A DNA stretch of 64,000 nt from Actinomycetota bacterium. Lineage in GTDB: Bacteria > Actinomycetota > Acidimicrobiia > Acidimicrobiales > JAJPHD01. A program made the translations under genes and the position numbers. The stretch is taken from assembly GCA_021325455.1 (NCBI GenBank), contig JAJPHD010000001.1, forward strand, positions 198,227-262,226, in the 5' to 3' direction. Below the pieces are notes generated by a model. It was not told where the DNA came from. It ran no database searches and saw only the letters and a list, made by a program, of their open reading frames with translations. Shown here piece after piece: positions 10,769 to 23,227 of the stretch (position 1 is the first letter of the stretch; the number at the start of each line of letters is the position of its first letter).

Positions 10769-12001
10769 ATGGCCGGCCAACGGCCCTCTTCCCGTAGCCG
10801 GGGGGCGGGGAACCGTCTCCGCCCCCTCCAGTTCATCGTGGCCTTCGGGGCCGTGAGCATGCTGGGCGACTTCGTCTACGAGGGGGCCCGGGCGGTGGTG
10901 GGCCCCTACCTGGCCACCCTTGGAGCGGGAGCGGCCCTGGTGGGCTTCATCACCGGCGCCGGGGAGGCGGTGGCCCTGGTCCTGCGCCTGGCCAGCGGGC
11001 CAGTGTCGGACCGCACCAGGCGCTATTGGCCCCTAGCCATCTCCGGCTATGCGGTCACCATGGTGGCGGTGCCGGTGCTGGCCGCCGCCCAGGCGCTGTG
11101 GCAGGCAGCCCTGGCCACGGTGGGTGAGCGCTTCGGCAAGGCGGTGCGCAGCCCGGCGCGTGACACCATGCTGGCTCAGGCCGGCACGGGCATGGGGAGG
11201 GGGTGGGCCTTCGCCCTCCACGAGGCCCTGGACCAGTCGGGGGCCCTCTTCGGCCCCCTCCTGGTGGCGGCCATGGTGGGGATCTCCGGTTACCGCCTCG
11301 GCTTCCTGGTCCTGGCCGTCCCGGCCGCCCTCTGCCTGGCGGTGCTGGGGATGCTCCGCTGGGCCGTGCCGGACCCCGGGGCGTACGAGAGGGCAGGTCC
11401 GCAGGTGCCTTCCCAGGCTGGCCCCGCCAGGCCGGGGGAGCCGGCCCCCGGGCAACCAGGGTCCTTCTCCCGGCGCTTCTGGGCCTACGTGGCCTTCACC
11501 TCGCTCACCATGGCGGGCTTCGCCACCTTCGGGGTCCTCTCCTACCACCTCCAGGTCCGCCACGTCGTGCCGGGGTGGCAGATCCCGGTCATCTACGCCC
11601 TAGCCATGGCGATGGACGCCCTGGCCTCCCTCGCCTCGGGACGGGTGTACGACCGTGTCGGGCTCAAGGTCCTCCTGGCCCTCCCCGTCCTGGCCGCCGC
11701 CGTGCCCGCCCTCTCCTTCTCCCTGCGACCAGCCTTCGTATGGGTGGGGGGAGTGGTCTGGGGAGCGGCCATGGGGGTCCAGGACTCCACCATGAGGGCG
11801 GCCGTGGCCGACCTGGTGCCCCCTTCCCGCCGGGGCACCGGCTACGGGGTCTTCGCCACGTGCTACGGCCTGGCCTGGCTGGCGGGCTCCACCGCTCTAG
11901 GGGCCCTCTATGGGGTGTCCCTGGCCTCGGCGGTGGCCTTCGTGGTGGTGGTCCAGGCCCTGGCCCTGGTGTCCTTTGCCGGCTGGCTGGCCCGGCCATA
12001 G
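10769..12001 (+). CDS. MFS transporter
   Basis: Major facilitator superfamily permease, 410 residues with about twelve hydrophobic segments and a central hydrophilic loop (about 205-240). The loop between helices 2 and 3 carries GPVSDRTRRY, close to the family motif DxxxRR, and a second SGRVYDRVG copy occurs in the second half. ERFGKAVRSPARDTMLA after helix 4 recalls a subgroup of actinobacterial efflux-type permeases. The substrate cannot be told. No regulator is adjacent. Confidence 0.88.
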   Translation: MAGQRPSSRSRGAGNRLRPLQFIVAFGAVSMLGDFVYEGARAVVGPYLATLGAGAALVGFITGAGEAVALVLRLASGPVSDRTRRYWPLAISGYAVTMVAVPVLAAAQALWQAALATVGERFGKAVRSPARDTMLAQAGTGMGRGWAFALHEALDQSGALFGPLLVAAMVGISGYRLGFLVLAVPAALCLAVLGMLRWAVPDPGAYERAGPQVPSQAGPARPGEPAPGQPGSFSRRFWAYVAFTSLTMAGFATFGVLSYHLQVRHVVPGWQIPVIYALAMAMDALASLASGRVYDRVGLKVLLALPVLAAAVPALSFSLRPAFVWVGGVVWGAAMGVQDSTMRAAVADLVPPSRRGTGYGVFATCYGLAWLAGSTALGALYGVSLASAVAFVVVVQALALVSFAGWLARP

Positions 12002-12178
12002 TTGATCCGCTGACCGGAGCCGGGGGCCGCCCGTCCACCCCGGGGCCCGGGTCCGGGCGGTCGAACCCTCAGGCCGCCCAGCCGCTGTCGGGGGCAGTCT
12101 CCAACTCCCTGCTCAGCTCCCAAGTCCAGCACCGCTCTTCCCGGAGGGGTCTGAACCCTCTGGACCTCAGGGCTTTCC

Positions 12179-12197
12179 TGAGTTGTCGCTATTCGAA
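12179..12197. repeat. Direct repeat, copy 1
   Basis: TGAGTTGTCGCTATTCGAA matches the copy at 13110 at 18 of 19 positions. Together the copies frame the hypothetical genes in between. Could be the edge of a lost mobile element. Confidence 0.6.
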
Positions 12198-12290
12198 CTC
12201 TGGCGAGGTTCGCGACAGGCTGACGTTGCTCCTCAAGGGCGAGCGTTGACATCCAATTCACGTCACACCCTCCACTTACGCTGGCAAGCC

Positions 12291-12830
12291 ATGGATATCC
12301 TGGGTGTGCTATGGATCGACGCTTCCGAGGTTGCCGGTGCCATAGCGACCGCACTCGGCCTTCTCGGTGCCGTCGCGATCGCGGTGTTCTACGGACGGAA
12401 GGCGACCGCACAGGTGACGGGGGAGGCGTACGTCGCCGATGGTGCGGTCCTGTTGAGCGCTCGCCCGTCTGTCTCCGCCGTCGGGCTGTTCCGGCTGAAA
12501 TTGGGGGACCATGACGCAGCGACGATCCGTGTAACGGAGATGATCCACATCGAGGGCGGCCTCCGAGACGGCCGGCACTGGGACGCCGAGGCTGTCTTCG
12601 GTGGCTCCTTCGTGGACGGAGGTGAGACCCTTCTGACGACGGTCGTCTTTCCCCTCGGCGCTCTGCCCGCCGAGGTGGTGGGCTGGAGAGTGTCGTTTGG
12701 CGTAACGGTGCAGCGGTGGCCGTCCGGCCGCCAATGGTCGTGGGCCGACCAGGTCTTCGGGCCTCGACCGACCGGTACACTAGGCGCAGGCAAGGAGGAC
12801 GGACATGGCGAAGGCATCGTCGACGACTAA
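12291..12830 (+). CDS. Hypothetical membrane-anchored protein
   Basis: Unrecognised protein of 179 residues. One N-terminal hydrophobic segment (about 10-32) is followed by a soluble beta-rich region with no motif I recognise. Base composition is less GC-rich and codon choice looser than in the flanking MFS gene, suggesting acquired DNA. It lies between two 19-bp direct repeats and upstream of a recombinase remnant. The ATG was chosen because the hydrophobic segment starts shortly after it; no clear ribosome site is visible. Confidence 0.5.
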   Translation: MDILGVLWIDASEVAGAIATALGLLGAVAIAVFYGRKATAQVTGEAYVADGAVLLSARPSVSAVGLFRLKLGDHDAATIRVTEMIHIEGGLRDGRHWDAEAVFGGSFVDGGETLLTTVVFPLGALPAEVVGWRVSFGVTVQRWPSGRQWSWADQVFGPRPTGTLGAGKEDGHGEGIVDD

Positions 12831-13002
12831 GGCCATGCAGTCGGAGCTGACGAAGAAGGCTAAGGATAGGGTCCCCGAGGGCCGCGGATTCGTAGCCTCT
12901 TCGCAGCCGGCGGGGGGTGAAGGCCCCGCCTCCGTGCGGCCACCGAACAATGGCTCGGACGGGTCGACCAGTTCGGCCTCACCGCAAGACAGGCAGAACT
13001 GA
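12805..13002 (+). CDS. Small hypothetical protein
   Basis: A 65-residue, hydrophilic, low-complexity protein rich in Lys at the start and Ser/Pro/Gly at the end; probably disordered. AAGGAGGA eight bases before the ATG is the main support. It overlaps the end of the preceding gene by 26 bases, consistent with coupling. No family is recognised, and it could be non-coding. Confidence 0.4.
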   Translation: MAKASSTTKAMQSELTKKAKDRVPEGRGFVASSQPAGGEGPASVRPPNNGSDGSTSSASPQDRQN

Positions 13003-13338
13003 ACAACTGAACCAACCTCCTTGATCCTGAGAACCTGGGGTTCGATTATCCTCGACTGGCGCGTCCACATCGTGCTGACCTGCCGGGTTGTCGCGAATCT
13101 GAGTGGTGCTGAGTTGTCGCGATTCGAATCCAGCCGCGCTGTCCACGAGCCGAGCAACTCTGCAAGCTCATCAGCTCCGTGGACATGACGGACGACACGT
13201 CCAAGGTTGCACATCCTTCGCGCCCCTGAGTCGGGTCCGCTGTTGTTGGTGTCAACGCTGGTCACTTCAGGAAGTAGGTCGCTTTGGCGGCTACCGCGAC
13301 CCCATCCGCCCCGTCACTCCGCTGCGTCGGGCGCTTCC
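13003..13338. other. Gene-free stretch before recombinase remnant
   Basis: No convincing gene is seen. The stretch holds the second copy of the 19-bp direct repeat and a shorter related GTTGTCGCGAAT at 13087-13098. Composition is less GC-rich than the chromosome average. It is probably debris of an integrated element. Confidence 0.5.
13110..13128. repeat. Direct repeat, copy 2
   Basis: TGAGTTGTCGCGATTCGAA, differing from copy 1 at a single base. A partial third copy lies about 23 bases upstream. Confidence 0.6.
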
Positions 13339-13604
13339 ATCAGCGCCGATATCCAAGCTGCCAAGGACCGCCTGGGTGACCTCGACGCCAACCTCGGCGA
13401 GTGGCAAGAGATCCTGGAGCTGGCGGCCACGTTCGCCACCCGGTGCGGCGACCCCTACGCCAAGGCGTCCGACCGCACCCGCAAGCAGTTCAACGCTGCC
13501 GTGTTCGAGCGCCTCGACGTGAAGGACGGCCCGCTCTGCCACGAGCAGTACCGGCTCCCCTTCGACGACGTCTTCAGCGTGTCCAGGTTCGAATACAAAA
13601 CTCG
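13339..13604 (+). pseudogene. Serine recombinase, C-terminal remnant
   Basis: About 85 codons resemble the extreme C-terminus of large serine recombinases. A helical segment (AAKDRLGDLDANL) is followed by YAKASDRTRKQFNAAVFERL and DGPLCHEQY, which match the pattern 'A x x x R R x x N x A x F x x i x v x d G'. The catalytic N-terminal domain and zinc region are missing, and there is no credible start. It ends a few bases from the 3' end of tRNA-Ala, a classical integration target. It is read here as the stub of an integrase from a decayed element. Confidence 0.6.
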
Positions 13605-13606
13605 GG

Positions 13607-13679
13607 TGGAGACGAGGAGACTCGAACTCCCGACCCCCTGCTTGCAAAGCAGGTGCTCTGCCAACTGAGCTACGTCCCC
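13607..13679 (-). tRNA. tRNA-Ala (UGC)
   Basis: A complete cloverleaf on the minus strand: acceptor GGGGACG/CGTCTCC with one G-U pair, D-arm GCTC/GAGC, anticodon arm CCTGC/GCAGG with loop TTTGCAA (anticodon TGC), and T-arm GGGAG/CTCCT with loop TTCGAGT. Discriminator base is A. The CCA end is not encoded, so the CCA-adding enzyme at 43.8 kb is needed. A recombinase remnant abuts its 3' end. Confidence 0.95.
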
Positions 13680-13710
13680 GTGCCCCTCGATCATAGGGGG
13701 TGGGCCTTCC

Positions 13711-14274
13711 CTAGTGATGGTGGTGGGCGGCCCTGGTGAAACGCTGCTGGCAGACCTCGTAGCCCCGGAACGTGTGGGTGTGGGACACGCAACGCTGCAG
13801 CTGGTTGATGTCCGTGGCGTGATGGAGGACGAACACGCCGGTCGCGATCAGCAGGCCGACGGAAACGGCCAACCCCACACCCCCGGCGAACACCCCGAAG
13901 GTGGCCTGGGCCCGGCTCCCCCCTTCCCCCCTCAGGACCTTGCTCCGGGCGGACAGGCCGAGAGCAACCGCGACAGCACCCAGGATCAGCCCCAGGGCCG
14001 GGACCAGGACCATGAAGAGAAGGCTCAGAAAGCCGCACGCCAGCGCTCCAAGGCCCCTTCCACCCGTGGAGGAGGCCCCCTCTGCCGCCTGGTCCCCGGC
14101 GCTGAGCTGGCGCTGCGAGACGGGACGCGAAGGGGGCGCGAACTCGTCTTCCGCGGCTCGGGCCGCGCTGCGGTCCTGGCGCTTGCTCCTCTCGGGGCGG
14201 GCCCAGGTCCCACCCGGGTCGTCCAGCCCCGAGCGCCGGGGGAGTCCCCAGGACCTAGACCTGGCGGCCCTCAT
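13711..14274 (-). CDS. DUF4190-type membrane protein with His-rich C-terminus
   Basis: Membrane protein of 187 residues. A charged, Ser/Arg-rich cytoplasmic N-terminus (about 1-70) is followed by two long hydrophobic segments (about 73-105 and 122-150), the second pair typical of DUF4190. A short outer tail has two Cys residues and ends in AAHHHH. Its start overlaps the end of the next minus-strand gene by 4 bases, so the two are probably co-transcribed. Function unknown; the terminal His run might bind metal. Confidence 0.7.
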   Translation of the reverse strand: MRAARSRSWGLPRRSGLDDPGGTWARPERSKRQDRSAARAAEDEFAPPSRPVSQRQLSAGDQAAEGASSTGGRGLGALACGFLSLLFMVLVPALGLILGAVAVALGLSARSKVLRGEGGSRAQATFGVFAGGVGLAVSVGLLIATGVFVLHHATDINQLQRCVSHTHTFRGYEVCQQRFTRAAHHHH

Positions 14275-15326
14275 CGTGGCCCCGTGACCTGCTCTCCCCT
14301 GCGCCCCGTGCCCGGCTGTGCCGGCTGGCCGGGACGATCCCCATTCCCGGCGTCGAGCACCGCGGCCCGCACCCCTAGCTGTGCCAGCTCGTGGAGCAGG
14401 GGGACCGGGTCGGTGACCATCTCGGCCAGGCCGGCGGCGCCGGGGCGCGCCAGACGGCCGGCCACCGCCCAGGATGCCGCGATGGCGGCGACCGTGCCGG
14501 CCGCCACCGCGGGCCGATCCACGGCCCCCAGCACCACGCTGGCCGGCTCCCCGTTCGTCGTTCCTCTTACCTCGACCCTCACGGCCCCCAGGGTCCCCTC
14601 GACCTGAGGACGGCCGATGGGGGGCAGCAGTGATGCGTACCTCTCACGCCGGGTCGCCCCGATCCTGGCCACGATCTCGGCGTCAGGGAAGGCCGGCGCC
14701 AAGAGCAAGGGGTCAGCCACCCTTGCCGGCGCGCACCCCTGGCCCCCCACGGGTTCGGGGAACCAGCACAGCTCTCTCCCGGTGCCGGCGAGGGATCGCA
14801 TCCAGGGCCCCAGCCGCCACCGCGGGGTGGACACCGAGGCGAGAGCCTTCTGCCTACCCCGAGCGCAGGCCGGGCCCCCACTCCCCCACCGGGCCACCCG
14901 GATCTCGTGCACCCGCTCGAGGTCGTGGGCGGCATGACGAGCGAGGACACAGCTCAAGCCCGGCGAGAACCCAGCGCCGACCACCAGATGGCATCCCCGC
15001 CCACTGGCCTTGCCGTCGAGCTCCAGCAACCGGCGCGCCGCCTGGTCGTCATCGGTCACCGACACCACGTGGACCCCCAGGTCCAGGGCCTGCTCCGCAA
15101 GGGAGTGGTGAAGGCCGGGGCTGGCGAGGACAACCACCTCTGAAGCCGACACCGACCGGGCCGACCAGGGTCCGGCGGCGGCCCCCGGTCCCAGGGCCTC
15201 GGCCACGGCCGCGCCCCGGGCCCGGTCGGGGTCCACGACCAGGACGGAGCTCTCGCCCGGGAGCGACATGAGCTGCCGGGCGACGCGGCTCCCCACCGCC
15301 CCCGACCCCACCACCACCGCCCTCAC
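14271..15326 (-). CDS. Saccharopine-dehydrogenase-like NAD(P)-binding protein
   Basis: Oxidoreductase-like protein of 351 residues. The N-terminal Rossmann fold has the GSGAVGSR dinucleotide-binding loop (about residues 7-14) and VVDPDRARG as the acidic second strand. GAGFSPGLS (about 117) fits the junction to the substrate domain of saccharopine-dehydrogenase-like proteins. The C-terminal part is not assignable. GTG start. Substrate unknown. Confidence 0.75.
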   Translation of the reverse strand: MRAVVVGSGAVGSRVARQLMSLPGESSVLVVDPDRARGAAVAEALGPGAAAGPWSARSVSASEVVVLASPGLHHSLAEQALDLGVHVVSVTDDDQAARRLLELDGKASGRGCHLVVGAGFSPGLSCVLARHAAHDLERVHEIRVARWGSGGPACARGRQKALASVSTPRWRLGPWMRSLAGTGRELCWFPEPVGGQGCAPARVADPLLLAPAFPDAEIVARIGATRRERYASLLPPIGRPQVEGTLGAVRVEVRGTTNGEPASVVLGAVDRPAVAAGTVAAIAASWAVAGRLARPGAAGLAEMVTDPVPLLHELAQLGVRAAVLDAGNGDRPGQPAQPGTGRRGEQVTGPR

Positions 15327-15514
15327 GGCATGCCCCGTCCGGGCAGGGAGCCTCTCACCGTCCCCACCGAGCCCCGGCTAGCGCAGGTCGGGTCCGGCCA
15401 GTTCCCGCCAGGTCCCTGGCGAGTGGTTGCGGTCGGGCCCGCCCCGTCGCCGCGCCAGAGCTGCCGCCAGACCGGCGGCCACCAGGGCGAACATGAATCG
15501 CTGCGACAGCTTCA

Positions 15515-15619
15515 TGAGCGGGGCCCACCGGGATCGAACCGGACTGCCCGACCCCAGCGCCGGGCACCAAGGCATGAGCCCCTTGGCACCATCGAACTAT
15601 AGTGCCGACCCGCCGCTCA
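15515..15619 (-). ncRNA. tRNA-like structured element
   Basis: On the minus strand the stretch can fold into a closing stem (TGAGCGG/CCGCTCA, 7 bp) around several hairpins: GGCAC/GTGCC; CCAAGG/CCTTGG with a CTCAT-containing loop; TGCCCG/CGGGCA; and CCGG/CCGG with loop TTCGATC, a perfect tRNA T-loop. The first two hairpins share two bases and so compete. It resembles a class II tRNA with a long variable arm, but the usual acceptor-T junction and a standard 7-base anticodon loop are missing. It may be a degenerate tRNA, a remnant of integration, or another RNA. Transcription is unproven. Confidence 0.4.
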
Positions 15620-15714
15620 GCCCTTCGGACCGGTGCCGGTCTGCCGGTCGAGCCAGCCCTGGGTCCAGGCACCCCTTCCGGTCCCTGTCACTCCCGGTTT
15701 CTACTCTCGGGGCG

Positions 15715-16248
15715 ATGACAGCCGCCGTCGCCGTCCTGGGGATATTGCTCGCCCTCGTCCTGGTCCTCCTGGTGCGTCTCTACGCCTACAAGGCGACCCA
15801 CCCCTACACCGGAGCCCAACTCGAGCGCGCCCGCCAAGACAGCGTGGTGGCCAGCCGGGCCGTCGTCACCGGCCAGGTGAAGGAGCACCTCCTACCCCTG
15901 CTGCCCGAGTGGCCCTACAACCCCCGGGATGCCAAGTTCCTCGGCCAGCCTGTCGACTTCGTGGTGTTCGAGGGCCTGTCCGACAACGTGGTGGACCGCG
16001 TCGTCTTCGTCGAGGTCAAGACGGGCAGATCGGGCGCTCTCAGCCAACGGGAGCGGTCCGTGCGCGACGCCGTGCGAGCCGGCAACGTCGCTTACGAGGT
16101 GATCAAGCTGGGTGCCACGAGGGAGTCACCTCGTCCCGCCCCCCTCGCCCCAGGGGAAGCGGGCGACCTCCCGGACCAGCCCGCGCAGCCGGGCCCTCAG
16201 CCCGCTCACCCGGTCCGGCGCCGGAAGGACCCCCGCCCCCCGGCATGA
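15715..16248 (+). CDS. Membrane-anchored Holliday-junction-resolvase-like nuclease
   Basis: A 177-residue protein with an N-terminal membrane helix (about 3-22) followed by a PD-(D/E)xK-like fold. FLGQPVDFVVFEGL (about 79-92), then VVFVEVKTG (about 102-110) supply the D...ExK metal-binding residues; LSQRERSVRDAV follows. This matches the family described as related to archaeal Holliday junction resolvases (Endonuc_Holl). The tail after about 140 is Pro-rich and disordered. The ATG was chosen because it begins the hydrophobic helix. Membrane tethering of such a nuclease is typical of the family but its role is not known. Confidence 0.8.
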   Translation: MTAAVAVLGILLALVLVLLVRLYAYKATHPYTGAQLERARQDSVVASRAVVTGQVKEHLLPLLPEWPYNPRDAKFLGQPVDFVVFEGLSDNVVDRVVFVEVKTGRSGALSQRERSVRDAVRAGNVAYEVIKLGATRESPRPAPLAPGEAGDLPDQPAQPGPQPAHPVRRRKDPRPPA

Positions 16249-16249
16249 G

Positions 16250-16747
16250 CTACGGGGCTCCTCGGCGCCCGTCTGCCCGAGGGCGAGCGAGAACCATGAC
16301 GGTGGCAGTGTCCGGGCACAGGGAGGCCACCTCCTCGGAGGCATTGACCGGCCCCCGGAGGTCGGCCCGGTTCATGACCCCGAAGCCCAAGCGGGCAAAA
16401 TAAGCCCTCGCCGTGGTCGTAAGGAGGACGATCTCCTCTGCCTGGCTCCCGGCCTCCGCTATGGCCGTCTCCACCAGGGCTCGACCCGTACCCACACCAC
16501 GGTACGAGGGGTCCACGGCAAGAGACCGCAGCAAAGCCTGGGCCCCATAGGGCTCGAGCCCCACGCAGCCCACCACCCGGCCGTCGCCGTCCCGGGCCAG
16601 CCAGAATCGGCCCTTCCCGGCCCTGATCCCTCCCGTGGGGAGGCCGACCCGGGTCACCAGCCGCTCCACCTCGTCCAGCTCGGACGGGTCAGCCACGGCG
16701 ATCGTCGCCCTGTCGTTCCTGTTCACGATCGGCCCCTGGCCCTCCAA
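16250..16747 (-). CDS. GNAT N-acetyltransferase (ArsN2-like)
   Basis: Acetyl-CoA-dependent acetyltransferase of 165 residues. Motif A is RGVGTGRALV (about 83-92), preceded by LLRSLAVDPSY. GLEPYG, LLTTTARAYFARLGF and the late CPDTATVM match the ArsN2 group linked to arsenic resistance. No arsenic genes (arsC, arsM, acr3) are adjacent, so the substrate is uncertain. The stop is only two bases from that of the convergent nuclease gene. Confidence 0.8.
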   Translation of the reverse strand: MEGQGPIVNRNDRATIAVADPSELDEVERLVTRVGLPTGGIRAGKGRFWLARDGDGRVVGCVGLEPYGAQALLRSLAVDPSYRGVGTGRALVETAIAEAGSQAEEIVLLTTTARAYFARLGFGVMNRADLRGPVNASEEVASLCPDTATVMVLARPRADGRRGAP

Positions 16748-17093
16748 CCGGTCATTGCCTGCGACCGACCCTAGCGCCGCGGTGTCACGGTGTTCAGCGA
16801 GCCACCAGTTCCTTGCGTCACCCCGAGACTAAGCGCAGGCAGTCACACCTTGTACCACCGTGGCAACTATGGAATGGGATCACCGTCCGCCCTCACGACC
16901 AGCATCAGGGCCTTCGCCAGTCCAGATCACGGTTGAGGCTTTCCAGCCGGTTCCGGGTTGCGGCTAGACAAGCTTGGCCCTTCTATCAGCAGTCCGGTGC
17001 CTACGTCTGCCAGCCCAACCGGTCATTCCGGGAGGGCCTGACGCACCTCGGCTTCTATACAGATGGGGCCATCCAAACACTCATCCCCGCTAT
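16748..17093. other. Gene-free stretch with degraded coding traces
   Basis: No intact gene. On the plus strand about 35 codons near 16998-17100 read AYVCQPNRSF and HLGFYTDGAIQ, which looks like a fragment of a real protein of unknown family, lacking start and end. It meets the broken gene on the opposite strand tail to tail. Confidence 0.4.
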
Positions 17094-17551
17094 TCAGTCC
17101 AGCGTCACGTCCACGCCGTAGGCCCGGGCGGCCTCGGCGAGTGTCGGCAGCAGGACCTTGTGGACCTCTCCTTGAACCTCCGCACCGCCGCCCTGCCCGA
17201 TCCCGATCACCGGCAGGGCCACCATGGGTGGTCGGTCTCCGCCGGGCGACAGCTCCTCCGCCGCCCTCCGCACGAACTCCTCACCGGCGTCCGCGTACCA
17301 CCTCGGATCCTCGCCTGGCCAGCTCCCCACACATCCCAGCCATATCTGGGGTGAGTGCTCACCGCCACCGAACGGGATGACCCGCCTCCCATTCCAGGAA
17401 TGGCCCGAGTCCGCGACCCGGCCCTCAGGCCGAAGGCGGGGCGGAAGGCCTCCGTGACCTCGAACACCGCGTCGGTAGGAAGGAGCCAGGCGTCACACCG
17501 GAGCTTGGTCACGTCGCCCTGGATCACGAACAGATGGCCAGTGCTGCTCAC
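17094..17551 (-). pseudogene. Broken gene: N-terminal domain of a SIR2-linked family
   Basis: The start has a good ribosome site (GGAGGAGG before GTG). The first frame reads TGHLFVIQGDVTKLRCDAWLLPTD, a macro-like nucleotide-binding opening found, from memory, at the N-terminus of SIR2-family proteins. Near 17395-17410 the frame shifts; the next frame continues HSWNGRRVIPF, WLGCVG, WYADAGEEFV and ALPVIGIGQGG and ends at VDVTLD. The expected C-terminal SIR2 (NADase) part is absent. So it has one shift and a truncation. Full-length relatives are reported in phage defence; this copy looks dead, or is a short form with an assembly indel. Confidence 0.55.
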
Positions 17552-17811
17552 GCCACCCTCCTCCACCCTTGGGATCGGGCAGAGTGTAGGCGTTGCCGTG
17601 ACTCCTCCTCGACGACCCCATCTCCTTTCCCACCCATCCGGCGCCCTTACCGCCGGGCCGGTCGAAGGCCCAGCAGTTGGCAAGAAGGAGTGCCCAATTA
17701 TCGGGTCAGAACATCCTCGTTGCCGTGGTGAGATTAACCGCGGACGGACGCTGAATTCGGGAGCGCCGTCGGCGGCGAATGAGAGGACCGTTACCTGGAA
17801 GAGACAGGCAG

Positions 17812-17885
17812 TGGGGCTAGCTGGACTCGAACCAGCGACCTCAGCATTATCAGTGCTGCGCTCTAACCAGCTGAGCTATAGCCCC
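17812..17885 (-). tRNA. tRNA-Ile (GAU)
   Basis: Complete cloverleaf on the minus strand: acceptor GGGGCTA/TAGCCCC, D-arm GCTC/GAGC, anticodon arm GCACT...ATGC with loop containing GAT, T-arm CTGG/CCAG with loop TTCGAGT, discriminator A. It lies just downstream of gyrA and the DUF3566 gene, the place where tRNA-Ile and tRNA-Ala are found near gyrA in many actinobacteria. Confidence 0.96.
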
Positions 17886-17898
17886 CGGCGTTGCGAGC

Positions 17899-18335
17899 CT
17901 ACCTCGCCGCCCGCCCCGACGAGTCCCGCTCCTCGAAGATCACCCCCACGCCACCCACCAGGTCCGCAACCAGGTTGTACACGATGGCGAGGATGGTGTT
18001 GACCACCGTCCCTATCCCCACCAGGACCAGGCCCACGTACACACCGAAGTGCAGGACCCGGGAGCCGAGGTGGCTGATGCGGGAGAAGCCGATCCGCACA
18101 ATGAAGCTCTGCAGGTGGTGGATGGCGCCGGCAGCCACCGCCACCTGCCAGATGATGACCCCCGCCACCAGGGCCACAGCCAGCAGGCCCAGGTAGAAGA
18201 GGAGGGAGATGAGGAGCACGGTGTGGGCGTCGACGTGCCTCACCCGGCGGCGCACCCAGTGGCTCCGGGCCCGGGCCTGGGCCCGGGTGGAAGCGGCCGC
18301 CCGGGTGGCCCGCCCGGCCGGGGCGGGGGGCGCCC

Positions 18336-18339
<4 letters not shown>
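17899..18339 (-). CDS. DUF3566 transmembrane protein
   Basis: Protein of 146 residues with a basic N-terminus and two long hydrophobic segments (about 40-70 and 95-125). HLGSRVLHFGVYVGL and NTILAIVYNLVADLVGGVGVIFEE match the actinobacterial DUF3566 family, whose gene commonly follows gyrA. The start overlaps the gyrA stop by 4 bases (ATGA type), so it is in the gyrase transcript. Function unknown. Confidence 0.85.
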
Positions 18340-20807
<2,468 letters not shown>

Positions 20808-20818
20808 GGCTCTGTCGC

Positions 20819-22807
<1,989 letters not shown>

Positions 22808-22888
22808 TCAGGCCCAAGCGCCCTCCGACTCCTTCCCAATGGCCAGGTCAGCGGCTCGGGCGATGTCCAATCTTACCAGGCTGGCCCC

Positions 22889-23227
22889 TCACTCCCGCCC
22901 ATGGGGGGTGACCCTCACCTCGACCGCCTCCGCCACCTCCTGGCCGGCCTCCTCGGCCAGGCTGGCCAGGAGCTGGGGGGCTAGCCACCTCACCTGAGTG
23001 GCCCAGGCCGGGTGGTCCACCTCCACCACCAGGCGCCCCGAGGTCACGGCCACGGGCCGGGCGTGGGCAGCCAGCGATGCCCCCACGATCCCCTCCCACC
23101 GGGCGAAGGCCCTGGCCGCCACTCCCGCCCCCGGGTTGCCGAGGGCCCGGGCCAGCTGGTCCAGGGACTGCCTGAGCGGGAGGGGGTCCTCGTCACCGGG
23201 CCGGGGGGCAAGGGGGCGCCACGTCAT
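22889..23227 (-). CDS. DUF721 (DciA-like) protein
   Basis: Protein of 112 residues with the pattern WEGIVGASLAAHARPVAVTSGRLVVEVDHPAWATQ, the heart of DUF721. Relatives named DciA load the replicative helicase in bacteria lacking DnaC or DnaI; that fits the dnaB gene at 50.8 kb and the absence of a dedicated loader. It overlaps the recF stop by 4 bases and is probably in one transcript with recF, gyrB and gyrA. Confidence 0.88.
   Translation of the reverse strand: MTWRPLAPRPGDEDPLPLRQSLDQLARALGNPGAGVAARAFARWEGIVGASLAAHARPVAVTSGRLVVEVDHPAWATQVRWLAPQLLASLAEEAGQEVAEAVEVRVTPHGRE

Noticed and set aside
15515..15619. Ordinary or selenocysteine tRNA call for the structured element
   Set aside because: Anticodon loop is not 7 bases, the acceptor-T junction is wrong, and no UGA-reading context is seen; kept only as a tRNA-like element.
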